Positions 33,940 through 42,335 of a stretch of 64,000 nt of DNA are shown here, one piece after another (the first letter of the stretch is position 1; each line of letters begins with the position of its first letter). The translations under genes and the position numbers were made by a program. Source of the stretch: Bradyrhizobium sp. 199. GTDB taxonomy: Bacteria > Pseudomonadota > Alphaproteobacteria > Rhizobiales > Xanthobacteraceae. The notes below the pieces were generated by a model. The model did not search any database. It was given only the letters and a program-made list of their open reading frames with translations, and was not told where the DNA came from. The DNA lies in the NCBI RefSeq assembly GCF_023073355.1, contig NZ_JADPJI010000005.1:124001-188000 (forward strand), in the 5' to 3' direction.

Positions 33940-34901
33940 GCTTCCGGCTCGGAAATCGGCGCGAGGTTGGCGGAGCGGAAGGGCTTGGCCTTGTCGAGTC
34001 TGCGGTAGGCCATTGAGGCCGTCCGCAATAGCTTCTTCTCCCGCTTGCGGTTGAGGAAGCGATTGCTGGCATCGAGGCTGGCGCCGTTCAACGACGCTGC
34101 CAGAACTTGTCCCCGTGCATCGTCGTTCAATTGTCCGAGCGAGCGTTGCGCCTTGCGCAATTTCTTGAGGACAGACTTCTGCTTCGTCAGTGATTCCTCG
34201 GCGAACAGGTCCTGGAGTGACTCGATCGAATAGGTCATCCGCTTGTTGACAAGCCGCAGCTTGTGGCGTTTCTCGACGTCGAGCTTGCGGAGTTTGCGCG
34301 CTTTCTTCAGCAGCTTGGTCTCCCACTCGGCCAGCCGTTCGCTCGCGTGATCGGCGAGCGTGCAGCGGCGCAATCGAATGGTTTCCTTGCTGCGCCGGGT
34401 CGACCAGGGGCCTCCCTCGATCCAGGTCGAGGTCTGCTCGACAAGGCGGCGATACCGCGCGGATTGCAGTGTGCGCGCCAGCAGGCGGTGGCTTTCGGCG
34501 CGTTTCTCGTCCCAGTGCTGGAGCTCGGCAATGACGGCGAGCTCGTCGCTGCTCTCGGCGACGACCCGCTCGATCGCCACGTCGAGGTCCCGCACCATAC
34601 CGAGCTGGCCGTTGAGCCATTTCAGTTCGGCCCAGACATTTGGGCGCAGAGCGTCGTCGACCATCGGCGAGAAGAAGCGGATGGCGGTGCGCAGATGCGT
34701 CAATGCGATCCGGATCTGGTGCAGCGCGTCGGGCTCGCCGCGGCAGGTGCCGTCATGCTGGGTGAGGACGGCATCGAGGTGACGGCGCGCGATGATCCGG
34801 AACGCGGTGTCGCAGGCCATGCCGGCGCTGAGGCAGGCGGGCAGGGTATTGCGCCGCGTCGCCGGCTTAGCCGCCGTCGAGCTTGTGGCAGGTCGCGACA
34901 T
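33936..34901 (-). CDS. CHAD-domain protein
   Basis: A 321-residue protein made mostly of one CHAD domain, an all-helical bundle lined with conserved His and Arg/Lys: HQIRIALTHLRTAIRFF, a DLDVAIERV segment, KRHKLRLVNKRMTYSIESLQ and a basic C-terminus (KREKKLLRTASMAYRRL). CHAD proteins bind polyphosphate, often at polyphosphate granules. The start at 34901 is chosen because the longer frame runs into the upstream kinase gene, whose stop is 11 bp away; the two are probably co-transcribed. Confidence 0.85.
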   Translation of the reverse strand: MSRPATSSTAAKPATRRNTLPACLSAGMACDTAFRIIARRHLDAVLTQHDGTCRGEPDALHQIRIALTHLRTAIRFFSPMVDDALRPNVWAELKWLNGQLGMVRDLDVAIERVVAESSDELAVIAELQHWDEKRAESHRLLARTLQSARYRRLVEQTSTWIEGGPWSTRRSKETIRLRRCTLADHASERLAEWETKLLKKARKLRKLDVEKRHKLRLVNKRMTYSIESLQDLFAEESLTKQKSVLKKLRKAQRSLGQLNDDARGQVLAASLNGASLDASNRFLNRKREKKLLRTASMAYRRLDKAKPFRSANLAPISEPEA

Positions 34902-34912
34902 CCTTGCCCGCG

Positions 34913-36457
34913 TCAATCGGATTGCCTTATTTGCCCCTCGGCGATCGCGTCCCGGCAGCTCTGGAGCGTTTGCTCTTGTGTCCCGGATGCATCGATGGTG
35001 GTCCAATCGACATGGCCGATATTATATTGCTCCTGCAGCGCGGCAACCTCCTCCGTGGCGTCGGATGCGTCTCCCCGGCGGCTTCCGATCCGCATCTGCC
35101 GGGTCGCGAGGTCGGCAACGAGGAAAAGGCCGTTCAGCGGCACGTTGCGCTCGCGGGCCAGTGCGGCGATCGCGTCCCGTTCGTCCTCGCGCGCGAACAC
35201 GCCGTCGATGATCGCCGAATGGCCTTGCGCCAGTACCCGCCCGGCGTGCTGAGCCAGCGTGTCGTAGATGCGGGTTGCGTGCTCCGGTGTGTAGGCGGAC
35301 GGCGGCAGGCGGTGGGTGTCCTCGACCCCGAACATCCGTTTGCGAATGAGGTCGCTACGCAGCACGACGGCTCCCGGCGGCGGTGCGACGACGGGCGCGA
35401 GCGCTTGCGCCAAAACCGTTTTGCCGCTGCCTGAAAATCCACCGACCGCGATCAGGCGCGGAGCAGGAGGATGGATCAGCGTCCTGGCAAGGTCAAAATA
35501 GCACTGCGCCTGGTCGAGAATGCCGGGATCATTGGAGTGGGGTTTCAGCTGAGCCAGCGCCACCTGGGCGCGGATCGACGCCCGGATGGACATGAACAGC
35601 GGCAGCGCCGAAAGCGCGTCGAGATTGTCGGCCGGCGAAGCGGCAAGATAGCGGTTCAGGACGATGTTGGCCGCGCGTGGCTGATTGTGGTGCAGCAGGT
35701 CCATCAGCGTGAATGCGAGATCATAGAGCACGTCGACGGTTGCCATCTGCGCATCGAATTCGATGGCGTCGAACAGCACGGGCCGATCCTCGATCAGAAC
35801 GATGTTGGCAAGATGCAGATCGCCATGGCAGCGGCGCACGAAGCCATGACCGCCGCGCTCTGCGAGCAGGGGACGAACACGCAGGAATGCCTCGTGCGAG
35901 GCTCTGCCGAGCTTTTCGATATCTGCCGCGTCGCAATGGCCGCCGGCTCGCAGACCGTGACTGTTGCCGTCGATCAGGGCGGGAATGGAGGCGACCCATG
36001 CTTTGCCGTCAGCGCAGGTCGCCGCGCGGTGCGAAGCCACGATCGTGTCGGCGGCAGCCGAAGCGAGCTTCGTATCCAGCGGGCCGGTCTTTGCCAGATG
36101 ATCCAGCGTCCGGTTTTCGTCGAACCGCGACATGTCGACCGCATATTCGACTGGACGGCCCTGGCCGTCGACCTTGAACGATCCGTCGGGCTCCTCGGTG
36201 ATCGCGACGACGCGATGGTAAATCTGCGGCGCCAGCGGCCGGTTGATCCGGATCTCCTCCTCGCACGCTGCCTTGCGCTTCTCGAGCGTCGAATAATCAA
36301 GGAACGGAAACTGCACGGGGCGCTTAATTTTCAGCGCACGCCTGCCCTCGAGAAAGACCGAAGCCGCGTGCGTGTCGATCCGCTTGACGTCCGGATGTTC
36401 GGCGGAATTGGTCAGCGCCGCAAAGATCCGGTCCTGAGTCGCAGAATCGTCTGTCAT
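34913..36457 (-). CDS. Bifunctional aminoglycoside phosphotransferase-like/P-loop kinase protein
   Basis: A 514-residue two-domain protein. The N-terminal part is an APH-like kinase (AASVFLEGRRALKIKRPVQF, FVRRCHGDLHLANIVLIEDR with the catalytic HGD, and LFDAIEFD). The C-terminal ~180 residues are a gluconate-kinase-like P-loop domain with Walker A GGFSGSGKT and an RSDLIRKRMFG motif. Such proteins are common in rhizobia but poorly characterised. ATG 36457 matches the family N-terminus; a GTG at 36502 with AAGGG 5 nt upstream is an alternative. It is divergent from the Usp gene across two FixK/FNR-type boxes. Confidence 0.82.
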   Translation of the reverse strand: MTDDSATQDRIFAALTNSAEHPDVKRIDTHAASVFLEGRRALKIKRPVQFPFLDYSTLEKRKAACEEEIRINRPLAPQIYHRVVAITEEPDGSFKVDGQGRPVEYAVDMSRFDENRTLDHLAKTGPLDTKLASAAADTIVASHRAATCADGKAWVASIPALIDGNSHGLRAGGHCDAADIEKLGRASHEAFLRVRPLLAERGGHGFVRRCHGDLHLANIVLIEDRPVLFDAIEFDAQMATVDVLYDLAFTLMDLLHHNQPRAANIVLNRYLAASPADNLDALSALPLFMSIRASIRAQVALAQLKPHSNDPGILDQAQCYFDLARTLIHPPAPRLIAVGGFSGSGKTVLAQALAPVVAPPPGAVVLRSDLIRKRMFGVEDTHRLPPSAYTPEHATRIYDTLAQHAGRVLAQGHSAIIDGVFAREDERDAIAALARERNVPLNGLFLVADLATRQMRIGSRRGDASDATEEVAALQEQYNIGHVDWTTIDASGTQEQTLQSCRDAIAEGQIRQSD

Positions 36458-36534
36458 TCCTGGCACATCCAGATGCGTCGGAGCGGTAAGCCCGACGATC
36501 ACGGTAACCCTTAGGAGCGGATCGCCGCCAGTCC

Positions 36535-36548
36535 TTGACGTCGATCAA
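36535..36548. promoter_or_regulatory. FixK/FNR-type box, left
   Basis: TTGACGTCGATCAA fits TTGA-N6-TCAA with a 14-bp span. It is nearer the leftward kinase/CHAD unit and 29 bp from the second box. Confidence 0.6.
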
Positions 36549-36576
36549 CGCCTGCAGCTGCCCGAGTTCCCCTGGC

Positions 36577-36590
36577 TTGACGAGGATCAA
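36577..36590. promoter_or_regulatory. FixK/FNR-type box, right
   Basis: TTGACGAGGATCAA, again TTGA-N6-TCAA, 48 bp before the Usp start at 36639, a suitable distance for activation at about -41 of a short-leader transcript. Confidence 0.6.
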
Positions 36591-36638
36591 AGGTCTCGAC
36601 GAAAGCCCGCCTATTGTGGCGTCCAAGGAGAATCCCCG

Positions 36639-37499
36639 ATGCCCATCAAGGATGTCTTTCTGCCGCTTGTCGGCCAGCCGCGCGGGCCGGCCCTGGTTGC
36701 GATCGAGAAATGTGTAGCCCTCGCCGCCGCCCTCGGGGCCAGGATCACTGCGCTGGCGCTCGAACAAGACGTTTCCGAGCGGCCGAAAGTGATGCTGCCC
36801 CACGATCGCGATTCCACGGAGACCAGCAGCTCGCGTGAGGCGAGCGACATGCAGCAGCTCCTCAACGCACTCACCGATGCGGCGTCCCGCGCCAACGTTC
36901 GCGCCCGGAGCCGAACGGGCAAGGTGCCGGCGGACCAGATCGCGGCGATCCTGGCCGAGCACGCCCGTTTCAGCGATCTCACGTTGTTTCCCGTGAAGCC
37001 GCACGACAGCCGAACGGAGAGCATTGTCGAAACTTTCCTATTCCAATCCGGCCGGCCGATTCTGCTCTGTCCGGAACATCTCGCTGCCGAACTTCGGCCT
37101 GAATTCGAGAACGTCATGATCGCCTGGGACCACTCCGCACGTGCGGCGCGAGCGGTCGCTGATGCGCTGCCGGTTCTTCAGGCGGCCGCGTCGGTCCGCG
37201 TGGTGACCGTAGCGGATGACAAGACCGAAGCGATTGTGCAATCCGGAACCGCTCTGGTCGATCATCTGAGGGAACACGGCGTCCACGCCTCGTTCGAAAC
37301 GGCCAAAGGCAGTGGCAGCTCGATCGGCAAGGTGTTGGGAAGCTGGGCGAATTCCCACGGCATGGATGTGATCGTGATGGGCGCCTATCATCATTCGCGC
37401 CTGAACGAGATCGTGTGGGGCGGTGTGACAAAGACCGTCATTGGCCAGCCACCATGCTGGGTTATGATCTCGCACTGGGCTGGCCATTTTCCAGCTTGA
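36639..37499 (+). CDS. Universal stress protein (tandem Usp domains)
   Basis: A 286-residue cytoplasmic protein with two Usp-like halves. The second is clearer: ENVMIAWDHSARAARAVADALPVL (about 155-180) and the C-terminal GAYHHSRLNEIVWGGVTKTVI, which resembles the nucleotide-binding loop region. Usp proteins are often induced under oxygen or energy limitation. AAGGAG lies 8 nt before ATG 36639. The FixK/FNR-type box upstream suggests low-oxygen induction. The acyl-CoA synthetase/acetyltransferase gene follows after 42 bp and may share the transcript. Confidence 0.87.
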   Translation: MPIKDVFLPLVGQPRGPALVAIEKCVALAAALGARITALALEQDVSERPKVMLPHDRDSTETSSSREASDMQQLLNALTDAASRANVRARSRTGKVPADQIAAILAEHARFSDLTLFPVKPHDSRTESIVETFLFQSGRPILLCPEHLAAELRPEFENVMIAWDHSARAARAVADALPVLQAAASVRVVTVADDKTEAIVQSGTALVDHLREHGVHASFETAKGSGSSIGKVLGSWANSHGMDVIVMGAYHHSRLNEIVWGGVTKTVIGQPPCWVMISHWAGHFPA

Positions 37500-37541
37500 T
37501 CGTAACCATCGAACCGTCGCTGACCGGGCGCGTTTGCTTTC

Positions 37542-40235
37542 ATGTCAACCTATCGTCTGAACAATCTGCTGGCGCCGCGTTCCGTCGCCCTCGTCGGCGC
37601 GAGCGCCCGTCGGGGCTCCGTGGGACGCGCCGTCCTGGAGAACATTCACAAGGCCGACTTCAAGGGGCGGTTCGGCCTCGTCAATCTACGCCATGCCGCG
37701 ATCGGCGGCGTTGCGGCGGTGAAGAGCCTGGACAGGCTGGACTTCGGGCCCGAGCTCGTTGTCATCACCGCGCCGGCGCGCGAGATTCCTGCTATCATCG
37801 ATCAGGCCGGGCGTCGCGGCTCGGCGGGCGCCTTGATCGTTTCGGCCGGGCTCGGCCATGGACCGGGATCTCTGTACGAGGCTGCGATCACGGCGGCGCG
37901 CCAATACGGCATGCGGCTGCTCGGACCAAACTGTCTCGGCATCATGATGCCCGGGGTCAGCCTGAATGCCAGCTTTGCCGCGCATATGCCGGGGACAGGC
38001 AGCCTTGCGCTGATCTCGCAATCGGGCGCGATCGCAGCCGGCATGGTGGACTGGGCTGCGCAGCGCGGTGTCGGCTTCTCCGGCATCGTCTCGATCGGCG
38101 ATCAGATCGACGTCGATGTTGCCGATCTGCTCGACTATTTCGCGATGGATCACAAGACGCGCGCGATCCTGCTCTACATCGAGTCCATCAAGGACGCCCG
38201 CAAGTTCATGTCGGCGGCGCGTGCCGCTGCGCGCGTGAAGCCTGTCGTCGTCGTCAAGTCGGGCCGTATGGCGCAGGGCGCGAAGGCCGCCGCCACGCAT
38301 ACCGGCGCGCTCGCCGGCTCCGACGCCGTCTATGATGCGGCATTCCGCCGGGCGGGTGTGCTGCGGGTCTCCGATCTGCGTGAGCTGTTCGATTGTGCCG
38401 AGACACTAGGCCGTGTCGAATCGCCGGTAGGAAAGCGTCTCGCCATCCTGACCAACGGCGGCGGCATCGGCGTCCTCGCCGTCGATCGATTGGTCGAACT
38501 CGGCGGAATCCCCGCGACCATCTCGGCGGAGGTGCGCAAGACGCTCGATGCGGCGCTGCCGCCGACCTGGTCCGGAGCAAATCCCGTCGACATCGTGGGC
38601 GACGCTGACGCCTCGCGCTACGCGGCGGCTTTGGAGGTGCTGCTGGCCGACCGCGACAATGATGCGGTCCTGGTCCTCAACGTGCAAACGGCAATCGCCT
38701 CGGCGGCCGAGATCGCCGGGACCGTGACGGAGCTCGTCGGCAAATATCGGCAGGAGCATCGCCGATGGGCCAAGCCCGTTTTGGCGGCCTGGGTGGGGGC
38801 CGATCAAAACATCATTCAGGCGCTTTCCGGCGCCGGTATACCGAACTACCCGACTGAAGACGACGCCGTACGCGGCTTCATGCATCTGGTCCGGCATCGA
38901 GAAGTGGTGGAGGAGCTGAGCCAGGTTCCTCCCGCGATGCCCGATACGTTCGTTCCAGACGCCCGGGGCGCGCGGCAGATCGTCACCGCCGCGATCGCGG
39001 ACGGCCGTGAATGGCTCGAGCCTGTCGAGATCAAGAATCTGCTGGAAGATTACGACATCGCGATGGTGCCGACCTATGCGGTAACCGATGTCGAGCAGGC
39101 GGTGGCCTATGCAAAGGAGATCTTCGCACAAGGCGGCACAGTGGTGCTGAAGATCATGTCGCGGGACATCATCCACAAATCCGATGTCGGCGGCGTCGTG
39201 CTCAATCTGACGACGCCGGACGCCGTGCGTGCGGCCGCCTCGGACATTCTCGCCCGGGCGAGAAAGCTGCGGCCCGAGGCCCGCATCGGCGGCATTATCG
39301 TCCAGGCGATGGTCGTCAAGGCGAAGGCGCGCGAGCTGATCCTGGGCCTCGCCGACGATCCGACTTTCGGCACCGTCGTGGTGTTCGGCCGTGGTGGCAC
39401 CGCGGTGGAGATCATCAACGACAAGGCGCTTGCGCTGCCGCCGCTCGATCTGCAATTAGCCCGCGACCTGATCGACCGCACGCGCGTGTCGCGGTTGCTG
39501 CGCGCTTACCGGGACGTGCCGGCGGTGAAGCCGGACGCCGTCGCCATGGTGCTGGTCAAGCTGGCTCAGATGGCGGCTGACATTCCCGAGATCCGCGAAT
39601 TCGACATCAATCCGCTGCTGGCGGACGAAACCGGCGTGACCGCGGTCGACGCCCGCGTCGCCGTAGGACCGCCGCAACGGAAGTTTGCCGGCTCGGGCCC
39701 GGCCAATTTCGCGGTTCGCGCCTATCCGTCGCAATGGGAACGCCGCCTCAAGGTCAAGGACGACTGGCGTATATTCGCGCGGCCCATGCGTCCCGAGGAC
39801 GAGCCGACTATCCATGAATTCCTGGGTCACGTCACGGCACACGACCTTCGTCTGCGTTTCTTCGCACCGATGAAGGAGTTTACCCACGAGTTCATCGCGC
39901 GGCTGACCCAGCTCGACTATGCGCGCGCCATGGCCTTCATTGCATTCGACGAGGCCAATGGCGAAATGGTCGGCGTGGTCCGGCTCCATTCGGATTCGAT
40001 CTACGAGAGCGGCGAATACGCGATCCTGCTACGGTCCGATCTCAAGGGGAGGGGGCTCGGCTGGGCCCTCATGCAGCTGATCATCGACTACGCGCGGTCG
40101 GAAGGCCTGAAGGTGATATCGGGCGATGTGCTCCAGGAGAACACTGTCATGCTCGAGATGTGCCGGCAGCTCGGGTTCGAGGTGAAGCCGGATCCGACCG
40201 AACCGGATATTTGCGATGTCAGGCTGAAACTCTGA
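37542..40235 (+). CDS. ADP-forming acetate-CoA ligase-like / GNAT protein acetyltransferase fusion (Pat type)
   Basis: An 897-residue protein. Residues 1-~130 are a CoA-binding Rossmann domain (LAPRSVALVGASARRGSVGR). Next come succinyl-CoA-ligase-like domains (~150-460; ALISQSGAIAAGMVDWA, THTGALAGSDAVYDAAFRRA). An ATP-grasp domain follows (~480-700; VVLKIMSRDIIHKSDVGGVV), and a C-terminal GNAT domain (~735-897; LRSDLKGRGLGWALMQLIID). Similar proteins acetylate and inactivate acyl-CoA synthetases (Pat/Pka), linking energy state to CoA-ester metabolism. In a window with several ANL ligases such targets are plausible, but that link is inference. It is downstream of the Usp gene. Confidence 0.88.
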   Translation: MSTYRLNNLLAPRSVALVGASARRGSVGRAVLENIHKADFKGRFGLVNLRHAAIGGVAAVKSLDRLDFGPELVVITAPAREIPAIIDQAGRRGSAGALIVSAGLGHGPGSLYEAAITAARQYGMRLLGPNCLGIMMPGVSLNASFAAHMPGTGSLALISQSGAIAAGMVDWAAQRGVGFSGIVSIGDQIDVDVADLLDYFAMDHKTRAILLYIESIKDARKFMSAARAAARVKPVVVVKSGRMAQGAKAAATHTGALAGSDAVYDAAFRRAGVLRVSDLRELFDCAETLGRVESPVGKRLAILTNGGGIGVLAVDRLVELGGIPATISAEVRKTLDAALPPTWSGANPVDIVGDADASRYAAALEVLLADRDNDAVLVLNVQTAIASAAEIAGTVTELVGKYRQEHRRWAKPVLAAWVGADQNIIQALSGAGIPNYPTEDDAVRGFMHLVRHREVVEELSQVPPAMPDTFVPDARGARQIVTAAIADGREWLEPVEIKNLLEDYDIAMVPTYAVTDVEQAVAYAKEIFAQGGTVVLKIMSRDIIHKSDVGGVVLNLTTPDAVRAAASDILARARKLRPEARIGGIIVQAMVVKAKARELILGLADDPTFGTVVVFGRGGTAVEIINDKALALPPLDLQLARDLIDRTRVSRLLRAYRDVPAVKPDAVAMVLVKLAQMAADIPEIREFDINPLLADETGVTAVDARVAVGPPQRKFAGSGPANFAVRAYPSQWERRLKVKDDWRIFARPMRPEDEPTIHEFLGHVTAHDLRLRFFAPMKEFTHEFIARLTQLDYARAMAFIAFDEANGEMVGVVRLHSDSIYESGEYAILLRSDLKGRGLGWALMQLIIDYARSEGLKVISGDVLQENTVMLEMCRQLGFEVKPDPTEPDICDVRLKL

Positions 40236-40526
40236 GCGCGTCCAGTGCCAAGTCACTTCAGCCGATCATTGGGCAGGCGCTTTGGCCGTCTGATCCTCTC
40301 CCGGCCGGCTTGGACGTTCGGCAGCGCCTCAACGCAACCGGCTTGGGCGTTCTGCAACTCTGCATCGATCTAACGCATCGGCGCATCCTGCGGATGCGGC
40401 CTTCCGACTGACCGCGGCTTTTTCGCGGCATTGCCTCAAATCGTCCGCGTGCTTTCTGGTTGAAAAGCCTGATAACGTTCACTACGCAGAAACTTTAGTG
40501 CCTCGTAGTCTTAGGAGCCCCGCGGC
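40236..40526. other. Intergenic region before the Crp/Fnr gene
   Basis: 291 bp without a supported gene. It holds two small hairpins: gcatcc/ggatgc (40383-40397) and ccgcg/cgcgg around a T-rich loop (40412-40428). These may end transcription from the upstream gene. An AT-richer stretch at 40460-40515 probably contains the promoter of the regulator gene. I found no clear FixK-type box here. Confidence 0.4.
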
Positions 40527-41255
40527 GTGCCTCAGGACAAAACCGGCGACCCCCGACAGTCGGCGGGCAACAAACTATCGGTCCTGCGCAAGCACCCGAT
40601 CTTCGCGGATCTGGAGCCGGAGGCGCTCGATCAGCTCTGCCGCTACGCCAAGCACACCACCGTGAAGCGCGGCGTGACGATCGCTGCCAAGGGCGATCCC
40701 GGCAACAATCTGTTCGCGGTGATCACGGGGACAGTCAAGATCTCCTCGTCGTCGCCCGATGGCCGGAACGCCATTCTCAATCTGATCGGTCCCGGAGAGA
40801 TCTTCGGCGAGATCGCGGTGCTTGACGGCGCGCCGAGGTCGGCCGATGCGACCGCCAACACCAATTGCGAGCTCTACATCATCGATCGGCGGGACTTCCT
40901 GCCGTTCGTGAAGAGCCAACCGGCCCTTGCGATGAAATTCATCGAGCTGCTCTGCGCCCGTCTGCGCTGGACCAGCCAGCAGGTCGAGCAGGTGATCCTT
41001 CAGAATCTGCCGGGCCGGCTGGCGAGCGCGCTGCTCGGTCTCACCGAGGAGCGCAAGTTCGACTCCGGCAGCGGAACGCTCGCCATCACGCAGCAGGAGA
41101 TCAGCGAGATGGTGGGAATGACGCGCGAGAGCATCAACAAGCAATTGCGTGCCTGGGCCGGTCGCAACTGGGTTCGGCTCGAGCACGGCGCCATCGTTGT
41201 GCTGGATACAAACGCGCTACGCGAACTCGCCGAGAGCGGCCTCCACGCCGAGTAA
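40527..41255 (+). CDS. Crp/Fnr-family transcriptional regulator
   Basis: A 242-residue regulator. A cyclic-nucleotide-binding-type beta-roll spans about 22-140 (GVTIAAKGDPGNNLFAVITG, ILNLIGPGEIFGEIAVLDGA, PRSADATA). A dimerisation helix follows, then a winged helix at the C-terminus with recognition helix QQEISEMVGMTRESINKQLR. The PGEIFGEIAVLDG...PRSADATA cassette keeps the residues that bind the cyclic nucleotide in Crp, and the N-terminal cysteines of Fnr are absent, so it is Crp-like rather than an oxygen sensor. GTG 40527 is used, with AGGAG about 11 nt upstream. Targets are unknown. Confidence 0.88.
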   Translation: MPQDKTGDPRQSAGNKLSVLRKHPIFADLEPEALDQLCRYAKHTTVKRGVTIAAKGDPGNNLFAVITGTVKISSSSPDGRNAILNLIGPGEIFGEIAVLDGAPRSADATANTNCELYIIDRRDFLPFVKSQPALAMKFIELLCARLRWTSQQVEQVILQNLPGRLASALLGLTEERKFDSGSGTLAITQQEISEMVGMTRESINKQLRAWAGRNWVRLEHGAIVVLDTNALRELAESGLHAE

Positions 41256-41259
41256 TGCC

Positions 41260-42042
41260 TCAGGCGTGATCTTCGATGATGGCGACCGCGCGGGTCCAGC
41301 CCGCGGAGGCGCGTTCGATCTTCACCGGGAAGCATGAGACCGTGAACCCGGTCGAGGGCAATTGATCGAGATTGTGCAGCTTCTCGAGATGGCAATAGCC
41401 GATGTGCCGTCCCGCCTTGTGGCCTTCCCAGATCAGACCGGCATCTTTTGTCTCGGCGTATTTCTTCGCGGTGTAGACGAACGGCGCGTCCCAGCTCCAG
41501 CCGTCGGTGCCGGTCAGCCGCACGCCGCGTTCGAGCAGATACATGGTGGCTTCATAGCCCATGCCGCAGCCGGAATTGACGTATTCGGCCGTGCCGAATT
41601 TAGCGCCGGCGCTGGTGTTGACGACGACGATTTCCAGCGGCGACAGCTTGTGTCCGATGCGCTTCAGCTCCGTCTCGACATCGCCTGCGCCCGCCACGTA
41701 GCCGTCGGGCAGATGCCTGAAGTCGAGCTTCACGCCGGGCTGGAAGCACCATTCCAGCGGGACCTCGTCGATGGTCCATGACCGTTCGCCGCGGTTCATG
41801 GTCGGATGGAAGTGCCAGGGCGCATCGAGATGCGTGCCGTTATGGGTCGACAGCGAGACCTGCTCGACGGCCCAGCCCTGTCCGTCCGGCAGATCCTGCG
41901 GTTTGAGGCCGTCGAAGAACTGCAGCATCCGGGGCAGGCCCTGCTGGTGATCGATATACTGGATTGTCGGATGGTTGCCGGGCGGATCGGCCGTGACGTC
42001 GTTTCGAAGCGGCACGGAGATATCGATCAGCTTCCGCGGCAT
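41260..42042 (-). CDS. Cyclase-family (kynurenine formamidase-like) hydrolase
   Basis: A 260-residue metal-dependent hydrolase of the cyclase/KynB fold. The signature STHNGTHLDAPWHFHP carries the metal-binding His/Asp set, followed by LDFRHLPDGYVAG and a later Gly-rich segment VNSGCGMGYEATMYLLERG. The second ATG (42042) is preferred because GAGGGA lies 6 nt before it; the first ATG at 42048 abuts that motif. It may hydrolyse an amide or lactone imported by the divergent TRAP system. It is convergent with the Crp-like gene, only 4 bp apart. Confidence 0.85.
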   Translation of the reverse strand: MPRKLIDISVPLRNDVTADPPGNHPTIQYIDHQQGLPRMLQFFDGLKPQDLPDGQGWAVEQVSLSTHNGTHLDAPWHFHPTMNRGERSWTIDEVPLEWCFQPGVKLDFRHLPDGYVAGAGDVETELKRIGHKLSPLEIVVVNTSAGAKFGTAEYVNSGCGMGYEATMYLLERGVRLTGTDGWSWDAPFVYTAKKYAETKDAGLIWEGHKAGRHIGYCHLEKLHNLDQLPSTGFTVSCFPVKIERASAGWTRAVAIIEDHA

Positions 42043-42170
42043 GGGCATTCCCTCAAAATGGTCCCTTGTTTCGAATATCTTGAGGGGCCTGCATTGGTGA
42101 CGTCAAGTCACGTGGCGGCAACGCCAGCCACCGGCCGTACCCGCCATAATGCGAATTGCGTCAGAAATTG

Positions 42171-42193
42171 ATCGATGCAACTCTTGCATTGAT
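42171..42193. promoter_or_regulatory. Palindromic operator between cyclase and TRAP genes
   Basis: ATCGATGCAA-CTC-TTGCATTGAT, a 23-bp near-perfect inverted repeat in the divergent intergenic region. Its flanks also give a direct repeat of attgatcgatgc. It is a likely binding site for a regulator not encoded nearby (GntR- or LacI-like in size), controlling both directions. Confidence 0.6.
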
Positions 42194-42335
42194 CGATGCT
42201 GGAATTGGGTTGGACAGAGAATGCCGCCCGCCCTAGGGACGACTTGGTGCTTGACTTCACGCCTGAAGTGGAGCGACCCAAGGCGGCCCGCAGCCTGCCC
42301 GACAACGACATAATCAACCCCGGAGGAAGCCCAAG

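Noticed and set aside
42166..42178. FixK/FNR box upstream of the TRAP genes
   Set aside because: TTGATCGATGCAA has the wrong spacing for TTGA-N6-TCAA; the larger 23-bp palindrome explains the site better.
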